Made by a program: the position numbers and the translations under genes. A stretch of DNA of 64,000 nt from Nematostella vectensis (taxonomy: Eukaryota > Cnidaria > Anthozoa > Actiniaria > Edwardsiidae). Of this stretch, positions 10,601-25,625 are shown in pieces (the stretch's first letter is position 1; each line of letters opens with the position of its first letter). Below the pieces are notes generated by a model. The model saw only the letters and a program-made list of their open reading frames with translations. It had not been told where the DNA came from and ran no database searches. The stretch spans positions 1 to 64,000 of the forward strand of contig NC_064036.1 in assembly GCF_932526225.1 (NCBI RefSeq), given 5' to 3'.

Positions 10601-13070
10601 CCTTCAACAATGCCACGTTAGTCTTTCGTTGCGGGCACTTAACTACTAACGCAGCGACCCGGGTTCGATTCCCGCTGATAGCCTTTTTTTTTTCTTTATT
10701 TTTTTTTAAATATCGATACTTAATTATACTGTTCTTGGTGTGTCATGACATGAAAAGAAGGTATAGGGACATTTTTATGTACTCTCAGCATCTTTGATGT
10801 GCTCATGCTTTGTTCAGGATCCTGCACATATTTTATGCACACAAGAACTAACTAGATTTCTTGGATAACTTGATTAAGTAGATTCTAACATAGAGCATAG
10901 CGCTCGATAGATTGATATACATTTTTTCCGAGTATACTGTTTTATTTTTCCTAATGTTACTTTTTGGAATTTACATTCGGAAAAAAAATTATCGATCGTA
11001 ACCTTTTGGAGGTTACACTCGTAAAACAAATTCCCGAATGTAACCCTGAAGCTTTTCCCGAATGTAACATCCAGTCCGATGGTGACTTTGCTTGGGATAG
11101 TTTACGATACCAATAGTATTAAAAGTAATTTTCATTACAATTCCCTTCAGGAATGCCACGTTAGTCTTTCGTTGCGGGCACTTGACTACTAACGCAGCGA
11201 CCCGGGTTCGATTCCCGCTGATAGCCTATTTTTTTTTCTTTATTTTTTTTTTTAAATATCGATACTTAATTATACTGTTCTTGGTGTGTCATGACATAAA
11301 AAGAAGGTATAGGGACATTTTGATGTACTCTCAGCATCTTTGATGTGCTCATGCTTTGTTCAGGATCCTGTACATATTTTATGCACACAAGAACTAACTA
11401 GATTCCTTGGATAACTTGATTAAGTAGATTCTAACATAGAGCATAGCGCTCGATAGATTGATATACATTTTTTCCGAGTATACTGTTTTATTTTTCCTAA
11501 TGTTACTTTTTGGAATTTACATTCGAAAAAAAATTATCGATTGTAACCTTTTGGAGGTTACACTCGTAAAACAAATTCCCGAATGTAACCCTGAAGCATT
11601 TCCCGAATGTAACCTCCAGTCCGATGGTGACTTTGCTTGGGATAGTTTACGATACCAATAGTATTAAAAGTAATTTTCATTACAATTCCCTTCAGGAATG
11701 CCACGTTAGTCTTTCGTTGCGGGCACTTGACTACTAACGCAGCGACCCGGGTTCGATTCCCGCTGATAGCCTATTTTTTTTTCTTTATTTTTTTTTAAAT
11801 ATCGATACTTAATTATACTGTTCTTGGTGTGTCATGACATAAAAAGAATTTATAGGGACATTTTTATGTACTCTCAGCATCTTTGATGTGCTCATGCTTT
11901 GTTCAGGATCCTGTACATATTTTATGCACACAAGAACTAACTAGATTCCTTGGATAACTTGATTAAGTAGATTCTAACATAGAGCATAGCGCTCGATAGA
12001 TTGATATACCTTTTTTTCCGAGTATACTGTTTTATTTTCCTAATGTTACTTTTTGGAATTTACATTCGAAAAAAAATTATCGATTGTAACCTTTTGGAGG
12101 TTACACTCGTAAAACAAATTCCCGAATGTAACCCTGAAGCTTTTCCCGAATGTAACCTCCAGTCCGATGGTGACTTTGCTTGGGATAGTTTACGATACCA
12201 ATAGTATTAAAAGTAATTTTCATTACAATTCCCTTCAGGAATGCCACGTTAGTCTTTCGTTGCGGGCACTTGACTACTAACGCAGCGACCCGTGTTCGAT
12301 TCCCGCTGATAGCCTATTTTTTTTTCTTTATTTTTTTTCAAATATCGATACTTAATTATACTGTTCTTGGTGTGTCATGACATAAAAAGAAGGTATAGGG
12401 ACATTTTTATGTACTCTCAGCATCTTTGATGTGCTCATGCTTTGTTCAGGATCCTGTACATATTTTATGCACACAAGAACTAACTAGATTCCTTGGATAA
12501 CTTGATTAAGTAGATAATATAGAGCATAGCGCTCGATAGATTGATATACCTTTTTTTCCGAGTATACTGTTTTATTTTCCTAATGTTACTTTTTGGAATT
12601 TACATTCGGAAAAAAAATTATCGATTGTAACCTTTTGTAGGTAACACTCGTAAAACAAATTCCCGAATGTAACCCTGAAGCTTTTCCCGAATGTAACCTC
12701 CAGTCCGATGGTGACTTTGCTTGGGATAGTTTACGATACCAATAGTATATAAAGTAATTTTCATTACAATTCCCTTCAGCAATGCCACGTTAATCTTTCG
12801 TTGCGGTCACTTGACTACTAACGCAGCGACCCGGGTTCGATTCCCGCTGATAGCCTTTTTTTTTCTTTATTTTTTTTTTAAATATCGATACTTAATTATA
12901 CTGTTCTTGGTGTGTCATGACATAAAAAGAAGGTATAGGGACATTTTTATGTACTCTCAGCATCTTTGATGTGCTCATGCTTTGTTCAGGATCCTGTACA
13001 TATTTTATGCACACAAGAACTAACTAGATTCCTTGGATAACTTGATTAAGTAGATTCTAACATAGAGCAT
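7638..13070 (+). repeat. Mixed block with a 4-unit (2,175 bp) repeat
   Basis: Two linked markers recur at an offset of 2,175 bp. ATATCC following a mutated B box lies at 7,421 and 9,596. The deletion form TAGATAATATAG lies at 7,621 and 9,796, followed by units with TGTAGGTAAC, GTTAATC and GCGGTCAC. The deletion form appears again at 12,511. Unit 8,726 has a distinctive AAATATCG run. Units 10,899 and 11,445 have the ATACATTTTTT form. No genes are visible. Confidence 0.7.
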
Positions 13071-16000
13071 AGCGCTCGATAGATTGATATACCTTTTTTT
13101 TCGAGTATACTGTTTTATTTTTCCTAATGTTACTTTTTGGAATTTACATTCGGAAAAAAAATTATCGATTGTAACCTTTTGGAGGTTACACTCGTAAAAC
13201 AAATTCCCGAATGTAACCCTGAAGCTTTTCCCGAATGTAACCTCCAGTCCGATGGTGACTTTGCTTGGGATAGTTTACGATACCAATATTATTAAAAGTA
13301 ATTTTCATTACAATTCCCTTCAGCAATGCCACGTTAGTCTTTCGTTGCGGGCACTTGACTACTAACGCAGCGACCCGGGTTCGATTCCCGCTGATAGCCT
13401 ATTTTTTTTTCTTTATTTTTTTTTTAAATATCGATACTTAATTATACTGTTCTTGGTGTGTCATGACATAAAAAGAAGGTATAGGGACATTTTTATGTAC
13501 TCTCAGCATCTTTGATGTGCTCATGCTTTGTTCAGGATCCTGTACATATTTTATGCACACAAGAACTAACTAGATTCCTTGGATAACTTGATTAAGTAGA
13601 TTCTAACATAGAGCATAGCGCTCGATAGATTGATATACCTTTTTTTCCGAGTATACTGTTTTATTTTACCTAATGTTACTTTTTGGAATTTACATTCGAA
13701 AAAAAATTATCGATTGTAACCTTTTGGAGGTTACACTCGTAAAACAAATTCCCGAATGTAACCCTGAAGCATTTCCCGAATGTAACCTCCAGTCCGATGG
13801 TGACTTTGCTTGGGATAGTTTACGATACCAATAGTATTAAAAGTAATTTTCATTACAATTCCCTTCAGCAATGCCACGTTAGTCTTTCGTTGCGGGCACT
13901 TGACTACTAACGCAGCGAGCCGTGTTCGATTCCCGCTGATAGCCTATTTTTTTTCTTTATTTTTTTTTTTAAATATCGATACTCAATTATACTGTTCTTG
14001 GTGTGTCATGACATAAAAAGAAGGTATAGGGACATTTTTATGTACTCCCAGCATCTTTGATGTGCTCATGCTTTGTTCAGGATCCTGTACATATTTTATG
14101 CACACAAGAACTAACTAGATTCCTTGGTTAACTTGATTAAGTAGATTCTAACATAGAGCATAGCGCTCGATAGATTGATATACCTTTTTTTTCGAGTATA
14201 CTGTTTTATTTTTCCTAATGTTACTTTTTGGAATTTACATTCGGAAAAACAATTATCGATTGTAATCTTTTGGAGGTTACACTCGTAAAACAAATTCCCG
14301 AATGTAACCCTGAAGCTTTTCCCGAATGTAACCTCCAGTCCGATGGTGACTTTGCTTGGGATAGTTTACGATACCAATAGTATTAAAAGTAATTTTCATT
14401 ACAATTCCCTTCAGCAATGCCACGTTAGTCTTTCGTTGCGGGCACTTGACTACTAACGCAGCGACCCGGGTTCGATTCCCGCTGATAGCCTATTTTTTTT
14501 TCTTTATTTTTTTTTTTAAATATCGATACTTAATTATACTGTTCTTGGTGTGTCATGACATAAAAAGAAGGTATAGGGACATTTTGATGTACTCTCAGCA
14601 TCTTTGATGTGCTCATGCTTTGTTCAGGATCCTGTACATATTTTATGCACACAAGAACTAACTAGATTCCTTGGATAACTTGATTAAGTAGATTCTAACA
14701 TAGAGCATAGCGCTCGATAGATTGATATACATTTTTTCCGAGTATACTGTTTTATTTTTCCTAATGTTACTTTTTGGAATTTACATTCGGAAAAAAAATT
14801 ATCGATTGTAACCTTTTGGAGGTTACACTCGTAAAACAAATTCCCGAATGTAACCCTGAAGCTTTTCCCGAATGTAACATCCAGTCCGATGGTGACTTTG
14901 CTTGGGATAGTTTACGATACCAATAGTATTAAAAGTAATTTTCATTACAATTCCCTTCAGCAATGCCACGTTAGTCTTTCGTTGCGGGCACTTGACTACT
15001 AACGCAGCGACCCGGGTTCGATTCCCGCTGATAGCCTATTTTTTTTTCTTTATTTTTTTTTTTAAATATCGATACTTAATTATACTGTTCTTGGTGTGTC
15101 ATGACATAAAAAGAAGGTATAGGGACATTTTGATGTACTCTCAGCATCTTTGATGTGCTCATGCTTTGTTCAGGATCCTGTACATATTTTATGCACACAA
15201 GAACTAACTAGATTCCTTGGATAACTTGATTAAGTAGATTCTAACATAGAGCATAGCGCTCGATAGATTGATATACCTTTTTTTCCGAGTATACTGTTTT
15301 ATTTTTCCTAATGTTACTTTTTGGAATTTACATTCGGAAAAAAAATTGTCGATTGTAACCTTTTGGAGGTTACACTCGTATAACAAATTCCCGAATGTAA
15401 CCCTGAAGCTTTTCCCGAATGTAACCTCCAGTCCGATGGTGACTTTGCTTGGGATAGTTTACGATACCAATAGTATTAAAAGTAATTTTCATTACAATTC
15501 CCTTCAGCAATGCCACGTTAGTCTTTCGTTGCGGGCACTTGACTACTAACGCAGCGAGCCGTGTTCGATTCCCGCTGATAGCCTATTTTTTTTCTTTATT
15601 TTTTTTTTAAAATATCGATACTCAATTATACTGTTCTTGGTGTGTCATGACATAAAAAGAAGGTATAGGGACATTTTTATGTACTCTCAGCATCTTTGAT
15701 GTGCTCATGCTTTGTTCAGGATCCTGTACATAATTTATGCACACAAGAACTAACTAGATTCCTTGGATAACTTGATTAAGTAGATTCTAACATAGAGCAT
15801 AGCGCTCGATAGATTGATATACCTTTTTTTCCGTGTATACTGTTTTATTTTTCCTAATGTTACTTTTTGGAATTTACATTCGGAAAAAAAATTATCGATT
15901 GTAACCTTTTGGAGGTTACACTCGTAAAACAAATTCCCGAATGTAACCCTGAAGCTTTTCCCGAATGTAACCTCCAGTCCGATGGTGACTTTGCATGGGA

Positions 16001-16346
16001 TAGTTTACGATACCAATAGTATTAAAAGTAATTTTCATTATAATTCCCTTCAACAATGCCACGTTAGTCTTTCGTTGCGGGCATTTGACTACTAACGCAG
16101 CGACCCGGGTTCGATTCCCGCTGATAGCCTATTTTTTTTTTCTTTATTTTTTTTTAAATATCGATACTTAATTATACTGTTCTTGGTGTGTCATGACATA
16201 AAAAGAAGGTATAGGGACATTTTTATGTACTCTCAGCATCTTTGATGTGCTCATGCTTTGTTCAGGATCCTGTACATATTTTATGCACACAAGAACTAAC
16301 TAGATTCCTTGGATAACTTGATTAAGTAGATTCTAACATAGAGCAT
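13071..16346 (+). repeat. Six-unit cassette, copy 1 (3,276 bp)
   Basis: Six units in fixed order, recognised by: (a) TTTTCGAG with AATATTATT; (b) TTTTACC, AGCATTT and CGAGCCGTG; (c) TTGGTTAAC, GGAAAAACAA and GTAATCTTTT; (d) ATACATTTTTT with AACATCC; (e) ATTGTCG, CGTATAAC and CGAGCCGTG, then ACATAATTT; (f) CCGTG, GCATGGG, CAACAATGCC and GCATTTGAC. Confidence 0.85.
13923..13933 (+). promoter_or_regulatory. B-box variant with first G changed (TGTTCGATTCC)
   Basis: Units of type b and e carry CGAGCCGTGTTCG, changing the first B-box base from G to T and breaking one T-stem pair. The rest of the box is intact. The same variant recurs in the cassette copies (for example near 15,559, 17,209 and 18,838). 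Confidence 0.65.
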
Positions 16347-19300
16347 AGCGCTCGATAGATTGATATACCTTTTTTTTCGAGTATACTGTTTTATTTTTCC
16401 TAATGTTACTTTTTGGAATTTACATTCGGAAAAAAAATTATCGATTGTAACCTTTTGGAGGTTACACTCGTAAAACAAATTCCCGAATGTAACCCTGAAG
16501 CTTTTCCCGAATGTAACCTCCAGTCCGATGGTGACTTTGCTTGGGATAGTTTACGATACCAATATTATTAAAAGTAATTTTCATTACAATTCCCTTCAGC
16601 AATGCCACGTTAGTCTTTCGTTGCGGGCACTTGACTACTAACGCAGCGACCCGGGTTCGATTCCCGCTGATAGCCTATTTTTTTTTCTTTATTTTTTTTT
16701 TAAATATCGATACTTAATTATACTGTTCTTGGTGTGTCATGACATAAAAAGAAGGTATAGGGACATTTTTATGTACTCTCAGCATCTTTGATGTGCTCAT
16801 GCTTTGTTCAGGATCCTGTACATATTTTATGCACACAAGAACTAACTAGATTCCTTGGATAACTTGATTAAGTAGATTCTAACATAGAGCATAGCGCTCG
16901 ATAGATTGATATACCTTTTTTTCCGAGTATACTGTTTTATTTTACCTAATGTTACTTTTTGGAATTTACATTCGAAAAAAAATTATCGATTGTAACCTTT
17001 TGGAGGTTACACTCGTAAAACAAATTCCCGAATGTAACCCTGAAGCATTTCCCGAATGTAACCTCCAGTCCGATGGTGACTTTGCTTGGGATAGTTTACG
17101 ATACCAATAGTATTAAAAGTAATTTTCATTACAATTCCCTTCAGCAATGCCACGTTAGTCTTTCGTTGCGGGCACTTGACTACTAACGCAGCGAGCCGTG
17201 TTCGATTCCCGCTGATAGCCTATTTTTTTTCTTTATTTTTTTTTTAAAATATCGATACTCAATTATACTGTTCTTGGTGTGTCATGACATAAAAAGAAGG
17301 TATAGGGACATTTTTATGTACTCTCAGCATCTTTGATGTGCTCATGCTTTGTTCAGGATCCTGTACATATTTTATGCACACAAGAACTAACTAGATTCCT
17401 TGGTTAACTTGATTAAGTAGATTCTAACATAGAGCATAGCGCTCGATAGATTGATATACCTTTTTTTTCGAGTATACTGTTTTATTTTTCCTAATGTTAC
17501 TTTTTGGAATTTACATTCGGAAAAACAATTATCGATTGTAATCTTTTGGAGGTTACACTCGTAAAACAAATTCCCGAATGTAACCCTGAAGCTTTTCCCG
17601 AATGTAACCTCCAGTCCGATGGTGACTTTGCTTGGGATAGTTTACGATACCAATAGTATTAAAAGTAATTTTCATTACAATTCCCTTCAGCAATGCCACG
17701 TTAGTCTTTCGTTGCGGGCACTTGACTACTAACGCAGCGACCCGGGTTCGATTCCCGCTGATAGCCTATTTTTTTTTCTTTATTTTTTTTTTTAAATATC
17801 GATACTTAATTATACTGTTCTTGGTGTGTCATGACATAAAAAGAAGGTATAGGGACATTTTGATGTACTCTCAGCATCTTTGATGTGCTCATGCTTTGTT
17901 CAGGATCCTGTACATATTTTATGCACACAAGAACTAACTAGATTCCTTGGATAACTTGATTAAGTAGATTCTAACATAGAGCATAGCGCTCGATAGATTG
18001 ATATACATTTTTTCCGAGTATACTGTTTTATTTTTCCTAATGTTACTTTTTGGAATTTACATTCGGAAAAAAAATTATCGATTGTAACCTTTTGGAGGTT
18101 ACACTCGTAAAACAAATTCCCGAATGTAACCCTGAAGCTTTTCCCGAATGTAACATCCAGTCCGATGGTGACTTTGCTTGGGATAGTTTACGATACCAAT
18201 AGTATTAAAAGTAATTTTCATTACAATTCCCTTCAGCAATGCCACGTTAGTCTTTCGTTGCGGGCACTTGACTACTAACGCAGCGACCCGGGTTCGATTC
18301 CCGCTGATAGCCTATTTTTTTTTCTTTATTTTTTTTTTTAAATATCGATACTTAATTATACTGTTCTTGGTGTGTCATGACATAAAAAGAAGGTATAGGG
18401 ACATTTTGATGTACTCTCAGCATCTTTGATGTGCTCATGCTTTGTTCAGGATCCTGTACATATTTTATGCACACAAGAACTAACTAGATTCCTTGGATAA
18501 CTTGATTAAGTAGATTCTAACATAGAGCATAGCGCTCGATAGATTGATATACCTTTTTTTCCGAGTATACTGTTTTATTTTTCCTAATGTTACTTTTTGG
18601 AATTTACATTCGGAAAAAAAATTGTCGATTGTAACCTTTTGGAGGTTACACTCGTATAACAAATTCCCGAATGTAACCCTGAAGCTTTTCCCGAATGTAA
18701 CCTCCAGTCCGATGGTGACTTTGCTTGGGATAGTTTACGATACCAATAGTATTAAAAGTAATTTTCATTACAATTCCCTTCAGCAATGCCACGTTAGTCT
18801 TTCGTTGCGGGCACTTGACTACTAACGCAGCGAGCCGTGTTCGATTCCCGCTGATAGCCTATTTTTTTTCTTTATTTTTTTTTTAAAATATCGATACTCA
18901 ATTATACTGTTCTTGGTGTGTCATGACATAAAAAGAAGGTATAGGGACATTTTTATGTACTCTCAGCATCTTTGATGTGCTCATGCTTTGTTCAGGATCC
19001 TGTACATAATTTATGCACACAAGAACTAACTAGATTCCTTGGATAACTTGATTAAGTAGATTCTAACATAGAGCATAGCGCTCGATAGATTGATATACCT
19101 TTTTTTCCGTGTATACTGTTTTATTTTTCCTAATGTTACTTTTTGGAATTTACATTCGGAAAAAAAATTATCGATTGTAACCTTTTGGAGGTTACACTCG
19201 TAAAACAAATTCCCGAATGTAACCCTGAAGCTTTTCCCGAATGTAACCTCCAGTCCGATGGTGACTTTGCATGGGATAGTTTACGATACCAATAGTATTA

Positions 19301-19622
19301 AAAGTAATTTTCATTATAATTCCCTTCAACAATGCCACGTTAGTCTTTCGTTGCGGGCATTTGACTACTAACGCAGCGACCCGGGTTCGATTCCCGCTGA
19401 TAGCCTATTTTTTTTTTCTTTATTTTTTTTTAAATATCGATACTTAATTATACTGTTCTTGGTGTGTCATGACATAAAAAGAAGGTATAGGGACATTTTG
19501 ATGTACTCTCAGCATCTTTGATGTGCTCATGCTTTGTTCAGGATCCTGTACATATTTTATGCACACAAGAACTAACTAGATTCCTTGGATAACTTGATTA
19601 AGTAGATTCTAACATAGAGCAT
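16347..19622 (+). repeat. Six-unit cassette, copy 2
   Basis: All six diagnostic units a-f recur in order at an offset of 3,276 bp from copy 1, directly adjoining it. Confidence 0.85.
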
Positions 19623-20711
19623 AGCGCTCGATAGATTGATATACCTTTTTGTCCGAGTATACTGTTTTATTTTCCTAATGTTACTTTTTGGAATTTACAT
19701 TCGAAAAAAAAATTATCGATTGTAACCTTTTGGAGGTTACACTCGTAAAACAAATTCCCGAATGTAACCCTGAAGCTTTTCCCGAATGTAACCTCCAGTC
19801 CGATGGTGACTTTGCTTGGGATAGTTTACGATACCAATAGTATTAAAAGTAATTTTCATTACAATTCCCTTCAGCAATGCCACGTTAGTCTTTCGTTGCG
19901 GGCACTTGACTACTAACGCAGCAACCCGGGTTCGGTTCCCGCTGATAGCCTATTTTTTTTTCTTTTTTTTTTTTAAATATCGATAATTAATTATACTGTT
20001 CTTGGTGTGTCATGACATAAAAAGAAGGTATAGGGACATTTTTATGTACTCTCAGCATCTTTGATGTGCTCATGCTTTGTTTAGGATCCTGTACATATTT
20101 TATGCACACAAGAACTAACTAGATTCCTTTGATAACTTGATTAAGTAGATTCTAACATAGAGCATAGCGCTCGATAGATTGATATACCTTTTTTACCGAC
20201 TATACTGTTTTATTTTCCTAATGTTACTTTTTGGAATTTACATTCGGAAAACAAATTATCGATTGTAACCTTTTGGAGGTTACACTCGTAAAACAAATTC
20301 CCGAATGTAACCCTGAAGCTTTTCCCGAATGTAACCTCCAGTCCGATGGTGACTTTGCTTGGGATAGTTTACGATACCAATAGTATTAAAAGTAATTTTC
20401 ATTACAATTCCCTTCAGCAATGCCACGTTAGTCTTTCGTTGCGGGCACTTGACTACTAACGCAGCGACCCGGGTTCGATTCCCGCTGATAGCCTATTTTT
20501 TTTTCTTTATTTTTTTTTTTAAATATCGATACTTAATTATACTGTTCTTGGTGTGTCATGACATAAAAAGAAGGTATAGGGACATTTTGATGTACTCTCA
20601 GCATCTTTGATGTGCTCATGCTTTGTTCAGGATCCTGTACATATTTTATGCACACAAGAACTAACTAGATTCCTTGGATAACTTGATTAAGTAGATTCTA
20701 ACATAGAGCAT
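19623..20711 (+). repeat. Two divergent units between cassettes
   Basis: Unit 19,623 has TTTTTGTCCGAG, CATTCGAAAA and a B-box loop change to TTCGGTT (near 19,931). Unit ~20,166 has TTTTACCGAC, GGAAAACAAATT and TTTGATAAC just before it. They separate cassette copy 2 from the partial copy that follows. Confidence 0.7.
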
Positions 20712-22349
20712 AGCGCTCGATAGATTGATATACATTTTTTCCGAGTATACTGTTTTATTTTTCCTAATGTTACTTTTTGGAATTTACATTCGGAAAAAAA
20801 ATTATCGATTGTAACCTTTTGGAGGTTACACTCGTAAAACAAATTCCCGAATGTAACCCTGAAGCTTTTCCCGAATGTAACATCCAGTCCGATGGTGACT
20901 TTGCTTGGGATAGTTTACGATACCAATAGTATTAAAAGTAATTTTCATTACAATTCCCTTCAGCAATGCCACGTTAGTCTTTCGTTGCGGGCACTTGACT
21001 ACTAACGCAGCGACCCGGGTTCGATTCCCGCTGATAGCCTATTTTTTTTTCTTTATTTTTTTTTTTAAATATCGATACTTAATTATACTGTTCTTGGTGT
21101 GTCATGACATAAAAAGAAGGTATAGGGACATTTTGATGTACTCTCAGCATCTTTGATGTGCTCATGCTTTGTTCAGGATCCTGTACATATTTTATGCACA
21201 CAAGAACTAACTAGATTCCTTGGATAACTTGATTAAGTAGATTCTAACATAGAGCATAGCGCTCGATAGATTGATATACCTTTTTTTCCGAGTATACTGT
21301 TTTATTTTTCCTAATGTTACTTTTTGGAATTTACATTCGGAAAAAAAATTGTCGATTGTAACCTTTTGGAGGTTACACTCGTATAACAAATTCCCGAATG
21401 TAACCCTGAAGCTTTTCCCGAATGTAACCTCCAGTCCGATGGTGACTTTGCTTGGGATAGTTTACGATACCAATAGTATTAAAAGTAATTTTCATTACAA
21501 TTCCCTTCAGCAATGCCACGTTAGTCTTTCGTTGCGGGCACTTGACTACTAACGCAGCGAGCCGTGTTCGATTCCCGCTGATAGCCTATTTTTTTTCTTT
21601 ATTTTTTTTTTAAAATATCGATACTCAATTATACTGTTCTTGGTGTGTCATGACATAAAAAGAAGGTATAGGGACATTTTTATGTACTCTCAGCATCTTT
21701 GATGTGCTCATGCTTTGTTCAGGATCCTGTACATAATTTATGCACACAAGAACTAACTAGATTCCTTGGATAACTTGATTAAGTAGATTCTAACATAGAG
21801 CATAGCGCTCGATAGATTGATATACCTTTTTTTCCGTGTATACTGTTTTATTTTTCCTAATGTTACTTTTTGGAATTTACATTCGGAAAAAAAATTATCG
21901 ATTGTAACCTTTTGGAGGTTACACTCGTAAAACAAATTCCCGAATGTAACCCTGAAGCTTTTCCCGAATGTAACCTCCAGTCCGATGGTGACTTTGCATG
22001 GGATAGTTTACGATACCAATAGTATTAAAAGTAATTTTCATTATAATTCCCTTCAACAATGCCACGTTAGTCTTTCGTTGCGGGCATTTGACTACTAACG
22101 CAGCGACCCGGGTTCGATTCCCGCTGATAGCCTATTTTTTTTTTCTTTATTTTTTTTTAAATATCGATACTTAATTATACTGTTCTTGGTGTGTCATGAC
22201 ATAAAAAGAAGGTATAGGGACATTTTTATGTACTCTCAGCATCTTTGATGTGCTCATGCTTTGTTCAGGATCCTGTACATATTTTATGCACACAAGAACT
22301 AACTAGATTCCTTGGATAACTTGATTAAGTAGATTCTAACATAGAGCAT
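20712..22349 (+). repeat. Partial cassette (units d-e-f only)
   Basis: The last three units of the cassette (ATACATTTTTT; CGTATAAC; GCATGGG with CAACAATGCC) are present at an offset of 2,727 bp from copy 2. Units a-c are missing, which is what an unequal exchange inside the cassette would leave. Confidence 0.8.
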
Positions 22350-25300
22350 AGCGCTCGATAGATTGATATACCTTTTTTTTCGAGTATACTGTTTTATTTT
22401 TCCTAATGTTACTTTTTGGAATTTACATTCGGAAAAAAAATTATCGATTGTAACCTTTTGGAGGTTACACTCGTAAAACAAATTCCCGAATGTAACCCTG
22501 AAGCTTTTCCCGAATGTAACCTCCAGTCCGATGGTGACTTTGCTTGGGATAGTTTACGATACCAATATTATTAAAAGTAATTTTCATTACAATTCCCTTC
22601 AGCAATGCCACGTTAGTCTTTCGTTGCGGGCACTTGACTACTAACGCAGCGACCCGGGTTCGATTCCCGCTGATAGCCTATTTTTTTTTCTTTATTTTTT
22701 TTTTAAATATCGATACTTAATTATACTGTTCTTGGTGTGTCATGACATAAAAAGAAGGTATAGGGACATTTTTATGTACTCTCAGCATCTTTGATGTGCT
22801 CATGCTTTGTTCAGGATCCTGTACATATTTTATGCACACAAGAACTAACTAGATTCCTTGGATAACTTGATTAAGTAGATTCTAACATAGAGCATAGCGC
22901 TCGATAGATTGATATACCTTTTTTTCCGAGTATACTGTTTTATTTTACCTAATGTTACTTTTTGGAATTTACATTCGAAAAAAAATTATCGATTGTAACC
23001 TTTTGGAGGTTACACTCGTAAAACAAATTCCCGAATGTAACCCTGAAGCATTTCCCGAATGTAACCTCCAGTCCGATGGTGACTTTGCTTGGGATAGTTT
23101 ACGATACCAATAGTATTAAAAGTAATTTTCATTACAATTCCCTTCAGCAATGCCACGTTAGTCTTTCGTTGCGGGCACTTGACTACTAACGCAGCGAGCC
23201 GTGTTCGATTCCCGCTGATAGCCTATTTTTTTTCTTTATTTTTTTTTTAAAATATCGATACTCAATTATACTGTTCTTGGTGTGTCATGACATAAAAAGA
23301 AGGTATAGGGACATTTTTATGTACTCTCAGCATCTTTGATGTGCTCATGCTTTGTTCAGGATCCTGTACATATTTTATGCACACAAGAACTAACTAGATT
23401 CCTTGGTTAACTTGATTAAGTAGATTCTAACATAGAGCATAGCGCTCGATAGATTGATATACCTTTTTTTTCGAGTATACTGTTTTATTTTTCCTAATGT
23501 TACTTTTTGGAATTTACATTCGGAAAAACAATTATCGATTGTAATCTTTTGGAGGTTACACTCGTAAAACAAATTCCCGAATGTAACCCTGAAGCTTTTC
23601 CCGAATGTAACCTCCAGTCCGATGGTGACTTTGCTTGGGATAGTTTACGATACCAATAGTATTAAAAGTAATTTTCATTACAATTCCCTTCAGCAATGCC
23701 ACGTTAGTCTTTCGTTGCGGGCACTTGACTACTAACGCAGCGACCCGGGTTCGATTCCCGCTGATAGCCTATTTTTTTTTCTTTATTTTTTTTTTTAAAT
23801 ATCGATACTTAATTATACTGTTCTTGGTGTGTCATGACATAAAAAGAAGGTATAGGGACATTTTGATGTACTCTCAGCATCTTTGATGTGCTCATGCTTT
23901 GTTCAGGATCCTGTACATATTTTATGCACACAAGAACTAACTAGATTCCTTGGATAACTTGATTAAGTAGATTCTAACATAGAGCATAGCGCTCGATAGA
24001 TTGATATACATTTTTTCCGAGTATACTGTTTTATTTTTCCTAATGTTACTTTTTGGAATTTACATTCGGAAAAAAAATTATCGATTGTAACCTTTTGGAG
24101 GTTACACTCGTAAAACAAATTCCCGAATGTAACCCTGAAGCTTTTCCCGAATGTAACATCCAGTCCGATGGTGACTTTGCTTGGGATAGTTTACGATACC
24201 AATAGTATTAAAAGTAATTTTCATTACAATTCCCTTCAGCAATGCCACGTTAGTCTTTCGTTGCGGGCACTTGACTACTAACGCAGCGACCCGGGTTCGA
24301 TTCCCGCTGATAGCCTATTTTTTTTTCTTTATTTTTTTTTTTAAATATCGATACTTAATTATACTGTTCTTGGTGTGTCATGACATAAAAAGAAGGTATA
24401 GGGACATTTTGATGTACTCTCAGCATCTTTGATGTGCTCATGCTTTGTTCAGGATCCTGTACATATTTTATGCACACAAGAACTAACTAGATTCCTTGGA
24501 TAACTTGATTAAGTAGATTCTAACATAGAGCATAGCGCTCGATAGATTGATATACCTTTTTTTCCGAGTATACTGTTTTATTTTTCCTAATGTTACTTTT
24601 TGGAATTTACATTCGGAAAAAAAATTGTCGATTGTAACCTTTTGGAGGTTACACTCGTATAACAAATTCCCGAATGTAACCCTGAAGCTTTTCCCGAATG
24701 TAACCTCCAGTCCGATGGTGACTTTGCTTGGGATAGTTTACGATACCAATAGTATTAAAAGTAATTTTCATTACAATTCCCTTCAGCAATGCCACGTTAG
24801 TCTTTCGTTGCGGGCACTTGACTACTAACGCAGCGAGCCGTGTTCGATTCCCGCTGATAGCCTATTTTTTTTCTTTATTTTTTTTTTAAAATATCGATAC
24901 TCAATTATACTGTTCTTGGTGTGTCATGACATAAAAAGAAGGTATAGGGACATTTTTATGTACTCTCAGCATCTTTGATGTGCTCATGCTTTGTTCAGGA
25001 TCCTGTACATAATTTATGCACACAAGAACTAACTAGATTCCTTGGATAACTTGATTAAGTAGATTCTAACATAGAGCATAGCGCTCGATAGATTGATATA
25101 CCTTTTTTTCCGTGTATACTGTTTTATTTTTCCTAATGTTACTTTTTGGAATTTACATTCGGAAAAAAAATTATCGATTGTAACCTTTTGGAGGTTACAC
25201 TCGTAAAACAAATTCCCGAATGTAACCCTGAAGCTTTTCCCGAATGTAACCTCCAGTCCGATGGTGACTTTGCATGGGATAGTTTACGATACCAATAGTA

Positions 25301-25625
25301 TTAAAAGTAATTTTCATTATAATTCCCTTCAACAATGCCACGTTAGTCTTTCGTTGCGGGCATTTGACTACTAACGCAGCGACCCGGGTTCGATTCCCGC
25401 TGATAGCCTATTTTTTTTTTCTTTATTTTTTTTTAAATATCGATACTTAATTATACTGTTCTTGGTGTGTCATGACATAAAAAGAAGGTATAGGGACATT
25501 TTGATGTACTCTCAGCATCTTTGATGTGCTCATGCTTTGTTCAGGATCCTGTACATATTTTATGCACACAAGAACTAACTAGATTCCTTGGATAACTTGA
25601 TTAAGTAGATTCTAACATAGAGCAT
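22350..25625 (+). repeat. Six-unit cassette, copy 3
   Basis: Full a-f order, at an offset of 6,003 bp (11 units) from copy 2. Its unit d near 23,987 lies at the left edge of the large 9.82-kb duplication. Confidence 0.84.

Noticed and set aside
15268-15549. 93-codon plus-strand frame in the type-e units
   Set aside because: Starts at TTG, overlaps the minus-strand frame, and reads into the tRNA-like segment. It exists only where indels happen to keep the frame open.
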